Source: Opitutia bacterium
GTDB lineage: Bacteria; Verrucomicrobiota; Verrucomicrobiia; Opitutales; Opitutaceae
Direction: 5' to 3'
NCBI GenBank assembly: GCA_016187925.1
Contig: JACPIS010000029.1
Span: 1-64,000, forward strand
Length of the DNA: 64,000 nucleotides
Within the stretch, counting starts at the first letter, position 1. The number at the start of each line of letters is the position of its first letter. Positions 50,336 through 59,700 of the stretch are shown here, piece after piece. Below the pieces are notes generated by a model that saw only the letters and a list, made by a program, of their open reading frames with translations, did no database searches and was not told where the DNA came from. The translations under genes were made by a program, and so were the position numbers.

Positions 50336-53137
50336 ATGAACTCGCACATTGCTGCATTGTGGAAGGGCCTTTGGCGCACACTCGCGCTATCGGCCGTTCC
50401 CGCCCTCGCGGTGGCTCAAAGCGCCCCCGCTTCCGATAAGATAGAAGAATCCGTTAAACTGGAGAAATTCACCATCACCGGCTCGCGGCTAGCGCCACCT
50501 GACTTCGAGGGGGCATTGCCAGTGACCAGTTACAGTGCTGCGGAAATTGCCAAAGACTCGACTGCGCAGACGATTAATAATTTTCTGCGTTTCAATCCAA
50601 CCAGCTTCGGTGGTGGCAATATCGACGAAGGCACGGTCAATGGTGGCAATGGTACAGCAGTCATTGGTTTGCGCGGCCTACCGACACTGACCCTCGTCAA
50701 CGGCCGCCGCGTGACGGTTCCGGATACCAATCAGATTCCGCTGAGCGCGATTGATCGTGTCGAGGTGCTGAAGGATGGTAACGGCGCTGTTTACGGCGCC
50801 GATGCCGTTGGTGGCGTCATCAATATCATCACAAAACACAATTTTGTTGGCGCGCAATTTGACATCGGCTATCAAAATACCACGCGCAACGACATTAGTT
50901 CTCGTCGCTTTGAGGCTGTGTTTGGCGGAACCTTTGGAGACCGAGGCAATTTCACGATGGGCGTGGCCTTCTTCAAACAGAACGATCTTTTTTCCAAGGA
51001 CCGCGACGAACTCACCAACACGTCGGATCGCTCTTTTGGAGCGACTAGTTCTACGCCAAATCCCGGGAAATTCAATTTGAGCCCGGCGCAGGCCTTGGCT
51101 ATGTTTGGCGTGGTTAACTCTGGAACAGTTTCTTACAGAGTTAAAAACAGCGTGCGCCAGGCATCTTCCCCGACCGACTTTCGGGTTGGCCTATATGGTA
51201 ACGTGCCGGCGGATCAGTCAGACAGGTTTACCTTTTCAATCTACACTCCCACGGTACGCCCCGCGCAGCGCTACAATTATTGGAGTAGCGCCGACTACAA
51301 ACTGTTCAAAAACAGTGAAGCAGCTTCTTTCTACACGGATTTAAATTATTTATATTCCGTCTCGCATGCTGGTCTTGCACCTTCGCCGGCTCCTTTTCGG
51401 AGCAACAGCTCTGATGGTAATTTTACCATCAAGAAAAATTACTATTGGAATCAGCAGGTGTTTGGAGTCAACGCGACTGACATCACAAGCTGGGACTACC
51501 GTTTCGTAGATTTCGGGCCACGTGATGACAAGACGACATTCCGAAACTTTGCCGGCACTTTTGGGCTCAAAGGCGACGTCACCGACCGGATCAGCTACGA
51601 TGTATCATATTTTTGGAATCGCAGTGAGCAGCTCGACGAGGAGCAGAACGGTGTAAATCGTGCTCGTTTACTGGAGATACTGGAAGGTCGTAATCCGACG
51701 TTTGTCGGCCCGCGCAGCTTCAATCCGTTCACGAATCCATTCGACTCCGGTGTCGTCTCCAACGACCCGGAAATGCTTAGATATATCAATTTCACGCCGC
51801 GCACTCAGCGTGATTCTACGACTCGCGTGCTTAACGCGATTGCTACTTTCAAACCCATTGACTTGGCAGCTGGCCAGATACAAGCTGTAGCCGGTTGGGA
51901 GGAGCGCTGGGAGGATTTTGAACGCATTCCGGATTTGCAAAAAGAAAATGCGGCTGGCTCAGGCTGGAATTCGACGACCTACCAGAGCACCCACTTCAAG
52001 ATCAAGTCGACCTTCGGTGAAGTGGTCATTCCTCTGCTCAAGGACATCCCCTTCGCCAAGTCCATGCAGCTGGGTGCCGCGATTCGTCACGAAACCTTCA
52101 GTCATTTCGACAAGACGCCCACTATTCTGCGATTTTATGTGCGCGATCAGATTAACAAGGAATTGACCGCGCGCATTTCTTACTCGGAAGGCTTTACCAT
52201 TCCGACGCCGGGCCAATTAGATCCAACCGTCGCCCAGAGTTTTCCAAACGTCTTCATGCCATGGCTTGGAGTTTCCGATCAGGCCAACCAAGGCGTACTT
52301 CTCGCGGGCAATCCTGCTCTGAAGCCCACTACTTCCAAAAGTTACAATCTTGGCATTATCTGGGCTCCACATCAGGTGAAAAACTTCTCGCTGGCACTTG
52401 ATTACTACAAGATTGAGCAGGACGATATCATCGTCCAAGATCCTCAACTTTACATTGATGCCTTTGCCCGTGGTGGTGGTGTCACGGCAGGTTCGAATGG
52501 CACATTCATCAAGAACAACAACGCGCCATATGCTGATCGTATCATCGTCGATACAGATGGCAGTGCTACCGGTATACCAGGCTATATCGTTCAGGTATTG
52601 GACGTGCGTAACGAGAACTTGGCGCAGCTCAAGCTCGCTGCCCTCGATATCAACGCCAGTTATTTCTACAATATCGGAGCGTGGGGGCGCCTGAACTGGC
52701 ACTTGTTGCTCACACGTTCTTTCAAATACGATATCGACAAAATTCCCGGCGCCCTACCCACCACGCACTATGCTGGTTATTTCAGTCCGAATGACGGCAT
52801 TGGGCCGGGTACGGTGCCCAAATGGAAGGGCAATCTGACGATGGCGTGGGACTTCCGGAACTTCTCCACCGCTGTAAAGTACAACTACACTGGCGCATTC
52901 AAAGAAGATCCCAACGGTGGCAGCGATTTCACAAGCACCGTTCCGGCTTGGCCCACGATTGACGCACAGGTTTCCTACACTTATCCGAAGACTAAGACGA
53001 CCGTTCGGGTTGGTGTGACAAACGCTTTCAACAAGATGCCTCCTAAGGCTGAGTCCGCATTCCAAGACAAATATGATCGGTCCAGCCATAATATTCTCGG
53101 GGCGCAGTATAACGTAAGCATCTCCCAGCGTTTCTAA
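50336..53137 (+). CDS. TonB-dependent receptor
   Basis: A 933-aa receptor with the same plan as the one upstream: signal peptide (1-26), SVKLEKFTITGSRLAPPDFE, plug with LRGLPTLTLVNGRRV and RVEVLKDGNGAVYGADAVGGVINII, then a barrel ending NVSISQRF, with the C-terminal Phe expected of outer-membrane barrels. It is lower in GC and uses more A/T-ending codons than its neighbour, so it may have been acquired separately. The ligand is unknown. Confidence 0.94.
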   Translation: MNSHIAALWKGLWRTLALSAVPALAVAQSAPASDKIEESVKLEKFTITGSRLAPPDFEGALPVTSYSAAEIAKDSTAQTINNFLRFNPTSFGGGNIDEGTVNGGNGTAVIGLRGLPTLTLVNGRRVTVPDTNQIPLSAIDRVEVLKDGNGAVYGADAVGGVINIITKHNFVGAQFDIGYQNTTRNDISSRRFEAVFGGTFGDRGNFTMGVAFFKQNDLFSKDRDELTNTSDRSFGATSSTPNPGKFNLSPAQALAMFGVVNSGTVSYRVKNSVRQASSPTDFRVGLYGNVPADQSDRFTFSIYTPTVRPAQRYNYWSSADYKLFKNSEAASFYTDLNYLYSVSHAGLAPSPAPFRSNSSDGNFTIKKNYYWNQQVFGVNATDITSWDYRFVDFGPRDDKTTFRNFAGTFGLKGDVTDRISYDVSYFWNRSEQLDEEQNGVNRARLLEILEGRNPTFVGPRSFNPFTNPFDSGVVSNDPEMLRYINFTPRTQRDSTTRVLNAIATFKPIDLAAGQIQAVAGWEERWEDFERIPDLQKENAAGSGWNSTTYQSTHFKIKSTFGEVVIPLLKDIPFAKSMQLGAAIRHETFSHFDKTPTILRFYVRDQINKELTARISYSEGFTIPTPGQLDPTVAQSFPNVFMPWLGVSDQANQGVLLAGNPALKPTTSKSYNLGIIWAPHQVKNFSLALDYYKIEQDDIIVQDPQLYIDAFARGGGVTAGSNGTFIKNNNAPYADRIIVDTDGSATGIPGYIVQVLDVRNENLAQLKLAALDINASYFYNIGAWGRLNWHLLLTRSFKYDIDKIPGALPTTHYAGYFSPNDGIGPGTVPKWKGNLTMAWDFRNFSTAVKYNYTGAFKEDPNGGSDFTSTVPAWPTIDAQVSYTYPKTKTTVRVGVTNAFNKMPPKAESAFQDKYDRSSHNILGAQYNVSISQRF

Positions 53138-53168
53138 ATACGAGAAACCAGCTCACCCGGTCTCGCTC

Positions 53169-53200
53169 AAGCGCGCCTACTCAGTAGGCGCGCTTTTTTT
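53169..53200 (+). terminator. Rho-independent terminator after second receptor
   Basis: A perfect 12-bp stem, AAGCGCGCCTAC (53169-53180) and GTAGGCGCGCTT (53184-53195), loop TCA, ends in a T run. Located 31 bp after the receptor stop. Confidence 0.93.
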
Positions 53201-53228
53201 GCCGCATTTCCAGTCTCGCTGTACAGCG

Positions 53229-53801
53229 ATGGAAAATTATATTTACTCCATGCTCGCGATTATCTTCACCCTGCTCGGGCTTGTGGTGTTGCTCGTGATC
53301 GTCGGCCTGTGCCTGCCCTCACGCGTCACCGTCGAGCGCTCCCTCACCATCGACCGGCCGGCGGAGAAAATCTTCCCGTGGGCCGCGGACCTGAAACTCT
53401 GGCCGCAGTGGACCGTCTGGAACGCCACCGAAGACCCCTCGCTGGCCTACACCTATCCCGGTCCGACCACCGGCCCCGGCGGATCGATGGTCTGGACGGC
53501 GAAGAAGATGGGCGCCGGCTCGCTGAAGTTCGTGCACTTCGAGGCCGGCAGGGCGCTGCACTACGAACTCGTGATGCCGGCCCACGGCACGAAGGTCTAT
53601 GGCGAGATCGAGTTCGAGTCGGCTGGCGGCGGCGCCACGCGCGTGACCTGGCTCGATGAGGTCGACCTGGGCGGCAACCCGTTCAAGAAGCTCTTCGGCC
53701 CGATGCTGAAAAAGACGCTCGGCCGCTGCTTCGAGCGCAACCTGCAGGGCCTGAAGACCGCAGCACTGTCCGGCCAGGCCGCCGGGCCCGGCCCGAAATG
53801 A
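53229..53801 (+). CDS. SRPBCC-family protein with membrane anchor
   Basis: A 190-aa protein: one N-terminal membrane helix (3-28), then a START/Bet v1-like domain (VTVERSLTIDRPAEKIFPWA, LKLWPQWTVWNATEDPSLAY, GARVTWLDEVDLGGNPFKKL). Such domains bind lipophilic ligands. Start at 53229 places the helix at the N-terminus. The AraC-type gene follows after 15 to 75 bp. Confidence 0.88.
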   Translation: MENYIYSMLAIIFTLLGLVVLLVIVGLCLPSRVTVERSLTIDRPAEKIFPWAADLKLWPQWTVWNATEDPSLAYTYPGPTTGPGGSMVWTAKKMGAGSLKFVHFEAGRALHYELVMPAHGTKVYGEIEFESAGGGATRVTWLDEVDLGGNPFKKLFGPMLKKTLGRCFERNLQGLKTAALSGQAAGPGPK

Positions 53802-53876
53802 CGCCCTCCATCCCGGATGGAATCCGCCGGATGGTTTGAGCTTCCCGCGTTCACGCCCCGTTCCAAGGTTTGCACC

Positions 53877-54722
53877 ATGGCCGCCGTACTCCAATCGCGC
53901 ACGATTCTCTGCGGGAGCGGTCGGCAGTACCATTACTCGGGCGCGATGCCGCTGGGCATCCGGACATTTCGCGGAGGTTTGGCGCACTATCAGACAGCCG
54001 GAGGCCGCTATGCGGTCGACGACGGTTGCTGGCTGATCCTCAACGAGGGCGAGCGGTACACCCTCGACATCCAGTCGCCGGCGCCCGTCCGTTCCACGGT
54101 CGTGTTTTTCCCCGCCGGGTGGGCGGACTTGGTCGCGCGACTCTACCGTGAGCGCCCCGAATTACTGCTGGATGAACCCGGGGCTCCCGGGGCCCCCGTC
54201 CGGTTTCTTGAGGCCACGGTGCCGCACGACGAAACGATTTCACCCCGCCTGCAGGCCCTCGACGCGGCGTGTCGCGGGCAATCCGTGGAAAATGGCTGGC
54301 TGGAGGAACGGCTGCGCGACCTGCTGGCGGCGATGCTGCTCAGCCAGCGCGATCATCAGCGTCGGGCCGCCCGTCTGCCGGCGGCCCGGGCCGGCACGCG
54401 CAAGGAGCTTTACCGCCGGCTCTGCCGCGGGCGCGATTTCATGCGTGCGGAGGCATTGGGCGCGCCCGCGCTGGTGGAGGCGGCGGCGCATGCCTGTCTC
54501 TCGCCCTATCATTTTCAGCGCGCCTACACGGCGTGCTTTGGTGAAAGTCCCCACGCCACCGCGCGGCGGGTGCGGCTCGATCAGGCCGAGCGCCTGCTGC
54601 GGCAAACGCGTCAGCCGGCCACCGAGATCGCGGCGGCGGTCGGCTATGAGAGCTACGGGGCCTTCTCCACGGCGTTCGTCCGCCGCCGGAAGATGACCCC
54701 GACGGCGTTTCGCAAGAATTAG
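53877..54722 (+). CDS. AraC-family transcriptional regulator
   Basis: A 281-aa protein from ATG 53877; an ATG at 53817 would add 20 residues. An N-terminal sensing domain (YAVDDGCWLILNEGERYTLD, cupin-like) is followed by two helix-turn-helix motifs at the C-terminus (LVEAAAHACLSPYHFQRAY and EIAAAVGYESYGAFSTAF). Targets may be the adjacent SRPBCC or VOC genes. Confidence 0.9.
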   Translation: MAAVLQSRTILCGSGRQYHYSGAMPLGIRTFRGGLAHYQTAGGRYAVDDGCWLILNEGERYTLDIQSPAPVRSTVVFFPAGWADLVARLYRERPELLLDEPGAPGAPVRFLEATVPHDETISPRLQALDAACRGQSVENGWLEERLRDLLAAMLLSQRDHQRRAARLPAARAGTRKELYRRLCRGRDFMRAEALGAPALVEAAAHACLSPYHFQRAYTACFGESPHATARRVRLDQAERLLRQTRQPATEIAAAVGYESYGAFSTAFVRRRKMTPTAFRKN

Positions 54723-54776
54723 GAGGCGCCGGGCCGGCAGGTTCTGGTAGAGTCCGCCGCCGGTCAAATCCACCCC

Positions 54777-55160
54777 ATGAGCCCTCCCAACCACGCGCTC
54801 GGCGGCCTGATGCAGGTCGCCATCACCACCAAGAACGTCCCCGCGCTCGCCGCCTATTACCGCGATGTGGTCGGCCTGAAACATCTCTTCGATGCCGGTC
54901 CGAATCTCTCCTTCTTCGATCTCGGCGGCGTGCGGCTGATGATCAGCGTGCCGTCGTCCCCGGAGTTGGATCACCCGGCCTCGGTCTTCTACTATCGCGT
55001 GGCGGATATCGAGGCAGCCCACGCCGCGCTCAAGGCGCGCGGAGCACGCGAGGAGCGCCCGCCCGGTCTGACGGCCCGCATGCCCGACCACGAACTGTGG
55101 ACCTCGTTCTTCCGTGATCCCGACGACAACCTGTTCGCACTGATGTGCGAGAAGCGCTGA
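54777..55160 (+). CDS. VOC-family (glyoxalase-like) protein
   Basis: A 127-aa protein with two beta-alpha-beta-beta-beta units (VAITTKNVPALAAYYRDVVG; SVFYYRVADIEAAHAALKAR) and the ending SFFRDPDDNLFALM typical of metal-binding VOC enzymes. It may be a glyoxalase, dioxygenase or resistance protein. Confidence 0.93.
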   Translation: MSPPNHALGGLMQVAITTKNVPALAAYYRDVVGLKHLFDAGPNLSFFDLGGVRLMISVPSSPELDHPASVFYYRVADIEAAHAALKARGAREERPPGLTARMPDHELWTSFFRDPDDNLFALMCEKR

Positions 55161-55188
55161 TCTCCCGCTTGCGCCCGGAGATTGTCCG

Positions 55189-55722
55189 ATGAATCCACGC
55201 CGCCAGTTTCTGAAAGCCTCCACGTTGCTGGGCGCAGCGCTCTTTGCCGGGTCGGGTTTTGCGCAATTATCCCCCGCGGCGGCCGCGACTCCGCCGAGCG
55301 CGAATCCCAAGACACCAGTCCGTCTGCCCGCGCTCGGCCCGGAATTAGTGCGGACCTTTGTCGTGGCGGCGCATGGCGACCTCGCCAAGACCCAGGCGAT
55401 GCTCGCCGAGGAGCCGCATCTTCTCAACGCCACCTGGGACTGGGGCGGGGGCGACTTTGAAACCGCGCTGGGCGGCGCCTCGCACATGGGTCGGCGCGAC
55501 ATCGCCCTGTTTCTGCTCGGCCAAGGTGCGCGCCTCGACATTTTTGCGGCCACGATGCTTGGGTATCTCAACGTCGTGGAGGCCGTGCTCACGGTGCGCC
55601 CCGACGCGCTCAAGTGCCCCGGTCCCCACGGCATTCCGCTCGTTGTGCACGCGCAGAAGGGCGGCGCCGAGGCCGCCACCGTGCTCGCCTACCTGCAGAA
55701 GCTCACGGCGCGCCCGGCTTGA
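55189..55722 (+). CDS. Ankyrin-repeat protein with Tat-type signal
   Basis: A 177-aa protein. RRQFLKASTLLGAALFAG is a twin-arginine export signal. Two or three ankyrin-like repeats follow (GDLAKTQAMLAEEPHLLNAT; GRRDIALFLLGQGARLD; GYLNVVEAVLTVRPDALKC). A protein-binding role in the periplasm is likely. It converges with the next gene, overlapping by 20 bp. Confidence 0.88.
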   Translation: MNPRRQFLKASTLLGAALFAGSGFAQLSPAAAATPPSANPKTPVRLPALGPELVRTFVVAAHGDLAKTQAMLAEEPHLLNATWDWGGGDFETALGGASHMGRRDIALFLLGQGARLDIFAATMLGYLNVVEAVLTVRPDALKCPGPHGIPLVVHAQKGGAEAATVLAYLQKLTARPA

Positions 55723-56587
55723 GTTGCCCGCTGTAGAGCCGGAAAAGCGCCTGCGTGCCGCAGTCGTCCCAGCCGCGCCGCGCGACCTCGTCGTAGAGCT
55801 TCTTCGCCTGCGCCGTGCCGGGCAGGTCGAGCTTCATCTCCTCGGCGGCCGCGAGCGCGAGGCGCAGGTCCTTGAGGAAATGCTTCACGTAGAAACCGGG
55901 CGCGAAATCCCCGCGCAGCGCGCGCGGCGCCAGCACGGTCATGCCGACGCTCCCCGCCGCGCCGCCGCTGATGCTCTCGAGCACACGCACGGGGTCGAGC
56001 CCGGCGCGCTGGGCGAACGCCAGCGCCTCGCACCACGAAACCATCACCGAGGCGATGCCGATCTGGTTCGCCAGCTTGCAGAGCTGGCCCGCACCGGGGC
56101 CGCCGTGCAACAGGATGTTCTTGCCCATGACCTCGAAGAGCGGGCGGGTGCGGGCGAACGCGGCCTCGTCGCCGCCGACCATGATGACGAGCCGCGCTTC
56201 CCGCGCGCCGACATCACCGCCGGTGACGGGCGCGTCGAGCGCCTGCAGGCCCTTGCCCGCCGCGGCCTCGGCGATGCGCCGCGCCAGGACCGGGCTCGAA
56301 GTCGTCATGTCCACGACCACGGTGCCGCGCTTGGCGTGCGCGAGGATGCCGCGCGGGCCGAAATACGTTTCTTCCACGTCCGTCGGGAATCCGACGATCG
56401 TGAACACAAAGTCCGCCTGCGCCGCGGCGGCGCCGGGCGTCCCGTGCCAGTGCGCCCCGGCGTCGAGCAGGCCTTGGGCCTTTTCCTTGGTGCGGTTGTG
56501 GACGTGCAGCGTGTGGCCGGCCTTGAGCAGGTGGCCAGCCATGCTGCGGCCCATCACGCCCGTACCGATAAATGCGACGGAAGACAT
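55703..56587 (-). CDS. NAD(P)-dependent beta-hydroxyacid dehydrogenase
   Basis: A 294-aa enzyme. The Rossmann motif IGTGVMGRSMAGHLLKAGH is at the N-terminus and the substrate motif LDAPVTGGDVGA, with catalytic-region KLANQIG, follows. These are the marks of 3-hydroxyisobutyrate/tartronate semialdehyde reductases; which substrate is used is unknown. Confidence 0.93.
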   Translation of the reverse strand: MSSVAFIGTGVMGRSMAGHLLKAGHTLHVHNRTKEKAQGLLDAGAHWHGTPGAAAAQADFVFTIVGFPTDVEETYFGPRGILAHAKRGTVVVDMTTSSPVLARRIAEAAAGKGLQALDAPVTGGDVGAREARLVIMVGGDEAAFARTRPLFEVMGKNILLHGGPGAGQLCKLANQIGIASVMVSWCEALAFAQRAGLDPVRVLESISGGAAGSVGMTVLAPRALRGDFAPGFYVKHFLKDLRLALAAAEEMKLDLPGTAQAKKLYDEVARRGWDDCGTQALFRLYSGQLKPGAP

Positions 56588-56753
56588 GCCGCGAAAGCAT
56601 CACGTCATCACCGATGAGGCGAAACAAAATCCACCGCCCGCCGGCTGTTCCAGTACCCGGCGCCGGCTGTTGTGCCGTGCCCCGGGAATGAAAGCGTCAT
56701 CGGCGGGATGACGCTTTCACGAGGGAAACGCCCGGCAGGCGCGCCCTGCAGGC

Positions 56754-59700
56754 TTACGGGATGCGCAGGGTCGAGCCGACGCGGAGCACGCCTTCGGCGC
56801 TGATCACATCGCGGTTGGCGTTGTAGATGTCGGGCCAGCGGCCGGCATTGCCGTAGTAGCGCTGGCTGATTTTCGAGAGCGAGTCGCCCGCGACGACGGT
56901 GTGGGTGCGCGCGGCCGGGAGCGCGGAGGCGCTGGCGGGCGCGCCGGCGAGGCGCGACTTCAGCTGGTAATTTTCCTGCGCGAGGACGGTGTTGGCGCCG
57001 CGCATCTGCTCGAGCAGCGCGTGGGTGGAGGCGAGGTCGCGCTCGACCGGGGTGGAAGCCCGTTGCAACGCGCCGACCTGCTCGGTGAGCCGGGCGACAT
57101 CGGCCTGGGCGGCGGCGGCCTTGGCCTCGGTGTCGGCCAGGCGGGCCGCGAGCGCATTGCGGTCGGCGCCCAGGTCCGCGCTCGCCTTCTCGGTCTTGGC
57201 AGCGAGTTCGTCGCGATCTTTTTCCAACAACGCATAACCGCGCAGCGACGTGGCGAGTTTGTCCTCGGCCTCGGCAAGGCGTTGCTGCAGGTCGGAGGTG
57301 CTGACATCGGCGACCTTGGTCGCGCTCTGCTGCGCGGTGGCCAGCTGCATTTCGAGTTCGCCCACGCGACCACGGAGATCGGGGTACGCCGGGGCCGCGT
57401 TGCGGAGAGCGGCGGTCTGCGCCTCGAGTTCGCCGACGCGCTCGCGCAAGTCGGGATAAGCCGGAGCGGCGGCCGGCGTCGGAGTTTTCGCGGCGGCGGC
57501 GAGTTGCTGCTCCAGCTCGCTCACGCGGCTGCGGAGATCCGGGAAAGCGGGCGGAGCATCGCGCAGGGCGGCGACTTGGGCCTCAAGGTCCCCGACGCGC
57601 GAGCGCAAATCGGGATAGGCCGGGGCAGCGGGCGTGCTGGCTGCTTGATTTTTCAACACGGCGAGTTGCGCCCGCAGCTGGGCGGCCTCGGTGTCGGACG
57701 TGTCGACTTGGCGGCGGAGGGAAACCTTGTCGGATTCCAGCATCTGCACTTGCGACTGCAGGCTCACGCGCTCGCGCTGGGCGGCGAGGGTCGAGCTCTT
57801 GTAGTCATCGAATTGCTTGGCGAGTTCGCTGCGCGCCTGATCCGCGGCGGAGGCCTTGGCGGTGGTCGCGGCCACGGTAGTTTCCAATTCCTGCACCCGG
57901 CCGGAGAGATCGGGGTAGGCGGGCGCGGCCGGCTTCGTCTGGGCGTTTTGCTGGAGAGCAGACTGCGCACTGGCGAGTTGGGTTTCGAGTTCACCCACTT
58001 TGGCGCGCAGGTCGGGGTAGGTGGGGGCCGCCGGCGTGTCGGCGAGGCGCTGGTTCGCGGACGCGAGCTGGGCCTCGAGCTCGCTGACGCGACCGCTCAG
58101 GTCCGGGTAAGCAGGCGCGGCCGTTTTGGGCGCCTCGTCGAGCTTGGCCTGCAAGGCACGGTTGACGGTCTGGAGCTTGTCCGTCGCGGTGACTGCGTCG
58201 GCGGTCTCCTGCTGGGCGCGACCGAGCTGCTGGCGCAGAGTTTGAAGTTCGGTGTCGACGCCGGCTTTGGCCGTGGTGACGGCGACCAGTTTGGTCTCCA
58301 TGTTGCCGGCGCGGCCGGCCATGTCGTTCAACTGCGTCTCGAGCTCGCGCACGCGGCCGGAGAGGTCGGGATAGGCGGGCGCCGCGGGTTTGGCTTGGGC
58401 CGCCTGTTGCGCGCTGGCGAGCTGGGCCTCCAGATCGCCGACGCGACCGCGCAGATCGGGGTAAGCCGGCGCGGCGTTCTGCTGGGCAGCAGAACGGGCG
58501 GCGGCAGCCTCCTGCTTCGCCTGTTCGGTGCCGGCGGTGGCGGCCGTCAGCTGCAATTCAAGTTCGCCCACGCGCTCGCGGAGGTCGGGATAAGCGGGGG
58601 CGGCGGGCCGTGCGACGAGCTTGTCGTGGGTTTTCCTCAGCTCCTCCTGCAAGTCGGAAACGAGCCGGGAGTGCTCGTTGGCGACGGCATTCAGCTCCGC
58701 CACACGGGCCGTGGCGGCTCCGAGCGAAGCTTCCAGTTCGCGCACGCGACCGGAAAGGTCGGGATAGGTCGGGGCCGCGGGTTTGGCGTCGAGCGCCTGC
58801 CGCGCGGCCACGGCTTCCTGTTTCGCCTGCTCGGCCCCGGTCATGGCGGCGGCCAGTTGGGTTTCAAGTTCGCCGACGCGATTGCGCAGGTCCGGGAAAG
58901 CGGGCGCTGCCGGTTTTTCCGCGAGCTGGCCCTTGAGCGTGGCGACCTGCGTGCGCAACTGCGCGAGCTCGGCCGACGTCGTGTCGACCTGGCGGCGGAG
59001 GGAAACCTTGTCCGATTCCAGCATCTTGTTCTGCGCTTCGAGTGTGGCGCGGTCGCGCTCGGCGGCGTGGAACGCGTCGCTGTGCTTGTCGAGCTCGGCC
59101 TGCGCCTGCGCACGCGTCTTGTCGGCGGCTTGGAGCTGGGCGGCGAACTTGGTGGCGGCCGCCTCGAGTTCCTGCACGCGGCCGGAGAGATCGGGATACG
59201 CCGGGGCGGCGGGCTTGGCTTGGGTGGCGGTTGCCAGCTGGGTTTCGAGCGAGGCGACGCGCGCGCGCAAATCCGGGTAAGCCGGCGCGACCGGCTTTTC
59301 GGCGAGCGCTTGCAGCCGGGTGTTTTCCGCATTGACGGCGGCGAACGACTCGCCGGCCTGCTGGAGGGCGACATCGGAGTTCTGCACCTTGCGCCCCATG
59401 GCCTGCAGGTCGGTCTGGGCGGTCTTCAACAAAGCATCCCGCTCGGCCAACTGGGCGGTCAGATCGCTGACGCGGCCGGAAAGATCGGGGTAAGCCGGCG
59501 CCGACGGCTTCTGCGCCGCGGCGAGCTGGGTTTCCAGCGTGGCGATGCGACCCTGCAACGTGCTGCGCGCGGCCGTGATCTCGTCCAGCTGCTTCTTGAC
59601 GAAAGACGTCTCGGCTTGGGCTTCGGCGACCATCTTGCGCGAACGCTCATCCACCTGGCCGGCCAGGTGGGCGTTATCCTGCTCGAGCGAACGCACCCGC

